Shown: positions 59,955 through 64,000 of the stretch, piece by piece
Layout of the letters: every line of letters starts with the position of its first letter
How positions within the stretch are numbered: the stretch's first letter is position 1
Assembly: GCF_014651055.1 (NCBI RefSeq)
Contig: NZ_BMWD01000003.1
Location: forward strand, 325,544-389,543
Length of the DNA stretch: 64,000 nt
Direction: 5' to 3'
DNA from: Streptomyces fructofermentans
GTDB taxonomy: Bacteria; Actinomycetota; Actinomycetes; Streptomycetales; Streptomycetaceae
The notes under the pieces: generated by a model
What the model was told of the DNA's origin: nothing
What the model saw: only the letters and a program-made list of their open reading frames with translations
Database searches by the model: none
Program-made: the position numbers and the translations under genes

Positions 59955-61493
59955 TCAGGCCCCGCACACGTTGTCCCCCGGCCTCCCGGGCAACGGCACC
60001 CCGAGCAGTTCGGCGACCCGGGCCGTGGACGTTCCCGGCGCCGTCAGCTCGTCCCAGTGCGCCCGGACGTCGGCCGCCACGCGGTGGCGAGGACGCTGCA
60101 GCAGCTCCCGGACGACCGTGGTCTGCGGGGCGGAGATCAGCAGCGGCTCGGTCGGCGTGTGGACGACCGAGCCGCCCGAGACGTCGTCGTCGAGGCGGAC
60201 CCGGCGCAGTTCGGCCATCGGGTCCGCGGCCGTGCCGAGGGCCAGCCACATCGTGGTGACCACGCGGCCGTCGCAGACCGACGCGCCGGTCTCCTCGTCA
60301 CCCGTGACCAGCACGGAGGCGACGGCGACCGCGAACTCGGGAACCCGGGTGCCTCCCCAGCGCGCGCCGACGCTGACCTGCCCGGGAGTGCTCGCGGGGG
60401 CGAGCGCCGAGTCCTGGCCGGGGCCGCGGCGGGCCTCGACACGCTGGCGCACGGTCAGCGCGGTGTCCGCCGCGGCACCGCCCGCGAGGGCCCGCACGCG
60501 CCGCACGGTGTCCGCCCACTCGGCGGTGCGCCCGGCCCACTCGGGGAACGCGCAGTACGTCGACCCGTCGTGCCGTACGCACGTCTGGACCTTCTCGGGT
60601 GTCGCCGAGGCCGTCACCCGGGCCGCGACCAGCGCCGACGGGTCCCCGGCCGACTGCCCCACCGCACCGGTCAGGGTCAGCACGGCCGATCCGGCGGCGG
60701 CCGCCGTGAGCAGCCGCGACCGTGCGCCGCCGGCCAGTACGGCGACGCAGCAGAGCAGCAGGGTGAGGCCCAGCAGGTACAGCGCGTGCCAGCCGGCGGG
60801 CCGGCCCAGCAGGTCGGAGGGGAGCGGGTCGCCCGCGTCCTCCGGGACGACCGGCGCCAGCCAGCGCATCCAGCGCGGGCCTCCCAGGGCGGACGCGACC
60901 GTCACGCCGAGGATGTAGGAGCCCACGACCGCCGCCAGGACCGCGGCAGGCGCGAACCGCGTCAGGCGACCGATGAGCGCGCCCACGACGCCGAACAGCA
61001 GTACGGTCAGCGGTCCCACGACCAGCTCTCCGGGAGAGAGCCGGCCGACGGCACCCGGGGCGGACACCGCCCGGACCACCTCGGCCGCCACGATCAGCGC
61101 GGTGAGCAGGGCGAACGGCACGGCGGACAGCAGGTGGGCGACCGTGCGCCGCCAGGGCTCCATGGCCAGCACGCCGAACTGCTCGTCCGTACGGTGCCTG
61201 CGGGAGCGGCCCACGGCCGCGTTGACGCAGATGAGCAGTGCGAGGGCGGGGAGCGTGGGCATCGTCTGGGTGGCCCGGTCGACGTCCTGCAGGACGGGAT
61301 GGGCGTCCTCCCCCTCGGGGGTCGCCAGCTTCCACACGGTGTGGGCGAGATGGGCCAGGAAGAACACGAACACCGGTATCTGGAGCATCAGTTCGCGGGC
61401 CTCGAAGCGGGCGAGGGCGAACACGGCGGCCCATCGGCGGCGTTCCGTACCGGCGACCGCGGGCACCGGCCGTACGCCGGTCCGCGTGCTCAT
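59955..61493 (-). CDS. ABC-2-type transporter membrane protein
   Basis: The 512-residue protein has about seven membrane helices in its first 300 residues (ELMLQIPVFVFFLAHLAHTVW, MPTLPALALLICVNAAVG, LLSAVPFALLTALIVAAEVV and four more), then a hydrophilic C-terminal region (about 310-512) with four cysteines. It is the permease for the ATPase gene it overlaps by 4 bp (ATGA), an exporter of unknown cargo. Confidence 0.82.
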   Translation of the reverse strand: MSTRTGVRPVPAVAGTERRRWAAVFALARFEARELMLQIPVFVFFLAHLAHTVWKLATPEGEDAHPVLQDVDRATQTMPTLPALALLICVNAAVGRSRRHRTDEQFGVLAMEPWRRTVAHLLSAVPFALLTALIVAAEVVRAVSAPGAVGRLSPGELVVGPLTVLLFGVVGALIGRLTRFAPAAVLAAVVGSYILGVTVASALGGPRWMRWLAPVVPEDAGDPLPSDLLGRPAGWHALYLLGLTLLLCCVAVLAGGARSRLLTAAAAGSAVLTLTGAVGQSAGDPSALVAARVTASATPEKVQTCVRHDGSTYCAFPEWAGRTAEWADTVRRVRALAGGAAADTALTVRQRVEARRGPGQDSALAPASTPGQVSVGARWGGTRVPEFAVAVASVLVTGDEETGASVCDGRVVTTMWLALGTAADPMAELRRVRLDDDVSGGSVVHTPTEPLLISAPQTTVVRELLQRPRHRVAADVRAHWDELTAPGTSTARVAELLGVPLPGRPGDNVCGA

Positions 61494-62353
61494 GAGGTCG
61501 TCTCCACGACCGCGGGCGCGTCGAGGGTGAGGAGGTAGCCGTCCTCCAGGGTGGGTTCCACGAGTTCCGCGCCCCCGGGTGGGTCGCCGACGTTGCGGAA
61601 GGCGCCCGTGCCCGTGCGCCAGCAGGCCCTCGCCCCCGGGTCCCGTTCGGCGCTGCTCCACACCCGGCCCGCGGCCCGCGCGGTCAGTTCCGCCGGGGTG
61701 CCCTCGAAGCGGACGCGTCCCGCGGCCATCACGACGACGCGGTTGCAGAGCACGGCCACGTCCTCGGTCTGGTGCGTGGAGAGCAGGACCGTACGCCCCT
61801 CGCCCGCCGTGGCGATCAGCTCCCGGAACCGCATGCGCTGCTCGGGGTCGAGCCCGACGGTCGGTTCGTCCAGCACGAGGAAGCCGGGGTCCCCGACGAG
61901 CGCGGCCGCGAGCGCCACCCGCTGGCGCATGCCGCCGGACAGTCTGCGGATGCGCGTGCCGCGGACGTCCCGGAGGTCGACGGCGTCCAGCACGCGCCGC
62001 ACCTCCCGGTGCCGGGCCGCGCGGTCGGTCATCTCCTTGAGGATCGCCACGTGGTCGACGAAGGCGAAGGAGGTGAAGTCCGGGTGGAAGCCCGGCGTCT
62101 GCGGCAGGTAGCCGAGCGCCCTGCGCACCTCCTGCCGCCCGGCCGGGCCCGACGGGTCGTGCCCGAGGACCGTGAGCGCCCCGCGGTCCGGGGGCAGGGC
62201 GGTGGCCAGCACGCGCAGCAGGGTCGTCTTGCCCGCCCCGTTCGGCCCGAGCAGTCCGGTCACCCCCTCGCCGAGCCGCAGGGACACGTCGTCCAGGGCC
62301 CGCACACCGCCGTGGGCGAGGCGGAGCCCGGAGGCGGAGACAGTGGGGATCAT
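61490..62353 (-). CDS. ABC transporter ATP-binding protein
   Basis: The 287-residue protein has the Walker A GPNGAGKTT, Q-loop YLPQTP, signature LSGGMRQR and Walker B FLVLDEPTVGLDP, with the H-loop STHQTEDV. It starts at the ATG at 62353 and overlaps the permease gene by ATGA, so they form the export complex. A long upstream extension of the frame is not used. Confidence 0.92.
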   Translation of the reverse strand: MIPTVSASGLRLAHGGVRALDDVSLRLGEGVTGLLGPNGAGKTTLLRVLATALPPDRGALTVLGHDPSGPAGRQEVRRALGYLPQTPGFHPDFTSFAFVDHVAILKEMTDRAARHREVRRVLDAVDLRDVRGTRIRRLSGGMRQRVALAAALVGDPGFLVLDEPTVGLDPEQRMRFRELIATAGEGRTVLLSTHQTEDVAVLCNRVVVMAAGRVRFEGTPAELTARAAGRVWSSAERDPGARACWRTGTGAFRNVGDPPGGAELVEPTLEDGYLLTLDAPAVVETTS

Positions 62354-62543
62354 GCGGCTTTCCCGTCGTGGAAGAAGGAGTTCAGGAAACTGAAGGAGGC
62401 GCGGGAGGCGGAGGAGCGGAAGCAGGGGAAGCAGGGTCGGAGGAAGGGGCCAGGGGTCGGAGGCCGTAAGTCCGCGGTCGGGAATCCCGGGTCGAGGGCC
62501 CGGGGGCGGAGGTCCGGGAGGCGTCGGGCGCCGAGGGACCCCG

Positions 62544-63446
62544 TCACGCTCCGCGCCGTCCGGGGAACCGGCCCACGTCGAACCGGTCGCGCACCCCGTG
62601 CAGCAGCAGGGTCGCCAGTACCGCGACGGCGGCGGCGACCCCCTGTCCCGGCGCCGTGAACGGGGCGGGCGTCTCACCCGAGGCCTGCCGTACGGCGGCC
62701 AGCAGCAGCCCCACCCAGGCCCCCGCGACCAGCGCCGGCGCGAGGACCGGTCCGAGTCTGGGGGTCAGCGCGAGAGCCAGGGCCGTGAGGGCCAGGGCCG
62801 GGAGCAGCCAGGCCGCCGCGAGCAGTCCGTACCCCGGCAGGGCGAGGCTCGCCAGGCCGTTGAGCCCGAGGACGGCGCCGAGGACGGCCAGTGTGCGCAC
62901 CATCAGGAGGCGGAATCCGTGCATCGGGGAGACGACGGCCATCTCGAACGTCGGGTCCAGCACCGGACCGTAGGACAGCGCGACCCCGGCGACCGGGAGC
63001 AGCGGGGCGAGCGCCAGGAACAGCGTCGGGGTCCCGGACCCCCGGACCGACAGGGTCGCGGCCACGGTGGTCAGCAGGACGGCGACGACCGCGACCAGCC
63101 AGGACAGCCTGAGGACGGGCGTGGCTGCCAGCAGCCGTGCCGTGTGGTCGGGTACGCCGAACCGGGTGAGCGCCGACTCCATGAACCCCGGTCTGGGCGC
63201 GTCGAGTTCGGCGTCGAGCCGTTCCCAGCCCTCGTCGAGGGCGACCGGGTCGCCCGTCTCGGCGAGCACCGCCCGGCAGCGCGCGCACGTGACGAGATGC
63301 GTGTCCGCGGACCAGAGCAGGGGAGGGGCCAGCTCGCCCCGCGCGTAGGCCCGCAGGTCGTCCGCCGCCACGTGCCAGGCCCCGCCGCTAGTGCCGCTAG
63401 TGCCGCTAGTGCCGCTCATGCCGCTCATGCCGCTCATGCCGCTCAT
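62544..63446 (-). CDS. ZAS-type anti-sigma factor with several membrane helices
   Basis: The 300-residue protein has the zinc anti-sigma motif His50-x3-Cys54-x2-Cys57 (HLVTCARC) and about six membrane helices (about 105-275), so it should tether and inhibit the adjacent ECF sigma at the membrane until a signal is received. It starts inside a 9-bp tandem repeat (MSGMSGMSGMSGTSGTSGTS) with four in-frame ATGs; the most upstream overlaps the sigma stop. ABC genes follow downstream on the same strand. Confidence 0.85.
   Translation of the reverse strand: MSGMSGMSGMSGTSGTSGTSGGAWHVAADDLRAYARGELAPPLLWSADTHLVTCARCRAVLAETGDPVALDEGWERLDAELDAPRPGFMESALTRFGVPDHTARLLAATPVLRLSWLVAVVAVLLTTVAATLSVRGSGTPTLFLALAPLLPVAGVALSYGPVLDPTFEMAVVSPMHGFRLLMVRTLAVLGAVLGLNGLASLALPGYGLLAAAWLLPALALTALALALTPRLGPVLAPALVAGAWVGLLLAAVRQASGETPAPFTAPGQGVAAAVAVLATLLLHGVRDRFDVGRFPGRRGA
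63384..63446 (-). repeat. Seven tandem 9-bp units at the anti-sigma start
   Basis: Three GCCGCTAGT units and four GCCGCTCAT units (plus-strand orientation) encode TSG x3 and MSG x4 on the minus strand. The four CAT units provide in-frame ATG starts. The repeat may expand or contract by slippage. Confidence 0.9.
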
Positions 63447-63985
63447 GCCAGAGCCTCCCGGAGCTGCTTGCGGGCCCGCAGGGCCCGTGTCTTGACCGTG
63501 CCCGCCGGTATCCCGAGCAGGACGGCCGCCTCCCGGGTGGTCAGCCCGTCGACGATCGTCGCCTGCAGGACCGCCCGCAGCTCCGGCGACAGCCGGACCA
63601 GGGCGCCCGCCAGGTCCCCGTGCTCGACCCCCGAGAGCACGCGGTCCTCGGCGGACGCCTCGTCGCGGTGGCGCAGCCGCGCGAGCGCCTGCCTCAGCCG
63701 GCCGCGGGCACCGTCGCCCCGCAGCACGTCGATGAGGCGCCGCGAGCCGATCCGCCACAGCCAGCCGGCCACGTCACCCTCCTCGCGGTGGCGGGCGGTG
63801 CCCCGCCACACCGCGAGGAACGTCTCCTGCACGACGTCGTCGACCGTCCCGGCGTCCGCGCAGCGCCCCCGCAGCCGGGCCGCCAGCCATGGCGCGTACC
63901 GCCGGTACAGCTCCTCGAAGGCGCCCCGGTCGGAGTCCGCGGCGATGGCCCGCAGCAGTTCCCCGTCGCTTCTCGTTTCCCTCAC
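63443..63985 (-). CDS. ECF-family RNA polymerase sigma factor
   Basis: The 180-residue protein has region 2 (ADSDRGAFEELYRRYAPWLAARL, VDDVVQETFLAVWRG) and region 4 (LTTREAAVLLGIPAGTVKTRALRARKQLR). The start is the GTG at 63985. Its TGA overlaps the ATG of the anti-sigma gene, so both are made together, the normal arrangement. It probably directs the operon that includes the ABC exporter. Confidence 0.92.
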   Translation of the reverse strand: MRETRSDGELLRAIAADSDRGAFEELYRRYAPWLAARLRGRCADAGTVDDVVQETFLAVWRGTARHREEGDVAGWLWRIGSRRLIDVLRGDGARGRLRQALARLRHRDEASAEDRVLSGVEHGDLAGALVRLSPELRAVLQATIVDGLTTREAAVLLGIPAGTVKTRALRARKQLREALA

Positions 63986-64000
63986 GCCCCCTCATCGGAC

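Noticed and set aside
63384..63446. CRISPR array
   Set aside because: The seven 9-bp units are directly adjacent with no unique spacers and encode protein in frame. They are a coding microsatellite.
1..64000. tRNA genes, insertion sequences and prophage
   Set aside because: I found no cloverleaf-like stretch with a T-loop GTTCRA pattern, no transposase or integrase motif, and no inverted-repeat-bounded element. The hairpins seen are terminators.

Overview
The window is high-GC DNA with typical actinomycete coding: nearly every third codon position is G or C, GTG and even TTG starts are used, many genes overlap by ATGA or GTGA, and several starts lack a ribosome binding site. Gene content and order (mshA, gpmA, rsiG, nur, a rhodanese gene, glnR, an htrA/two-component cluster, mshD) place it in the core chromosome of a Streptomyces or a very close relative. 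I see no IS element, prophage, CRISPR array, rRNA or tRNA.

Layout. 0-3.5 kb: a SigE-type sigma factor with a membrane partner, then an unusual 297-residue protein (2185-3078) that reads as two histone folds in one chain, the first like H2A and the second like H2B. 3.8-14 kb: gpmA, an MFS exporter, an AraC regulator, a secreted beta-helix protein, mshA for mycothiol, a methyltransferase and an NlpC/P60 wall hydrolase. 14-24.5 kb: a receiver-PP2C phosphatase, an HBHA-like protein with its XRE regulator, TauE/SafE and LysR, a nitroreductase-hemerythrin fusion, a helicase remnant, and a TetR/quinone reductase pair.

24.4-30.6 kb is the most accessory-looking part: two paralogous APH-like kinases, a HAD phosphatase and two paralogous GntR regulators. 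Each GntR gene is divergent from a gene for a 61-62 residue two-helix membrane protein, and both divergent gaps carry the same two palindromes at conserved spacing. This looks like a duplicated regulator/membrane-peptide cassette tied to a kinase/phosphatase module.

30.7-46.5 kb: Eis-like acetyltransferase, asparaginase, rsiG (with both c-di-GMP signatures intact), dtd, ygfZ-like, nur, nitrobindin-like protein, a 33-residue membrane peptide, three tandem paralogous Pro/Ala-rich membrane proteins, and a sulfur group (DUF1416 and a rhodanese preceded by a 26-residue cysteine-containing leader peptide with a hairpin). 46.5-64 kb: glnR, a LacI regulator, an HtrA protease beside a two-component system of the secretion-stress type, an ECF sigma operon, an intradiol-dioxygenase-like lipoprotein, a secreted 5'-nucleotidase, mshD, and at the right edge an ECF sigma/ZAS anti-sigma pair followed by an ABC transporter. 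The anti-sigma gene starts inside a 7 x 9-bp tandem repeat that offers four in-frame ATGs.

All assignments come from reading the translated sequence and motifs by eye; no database search was possible.
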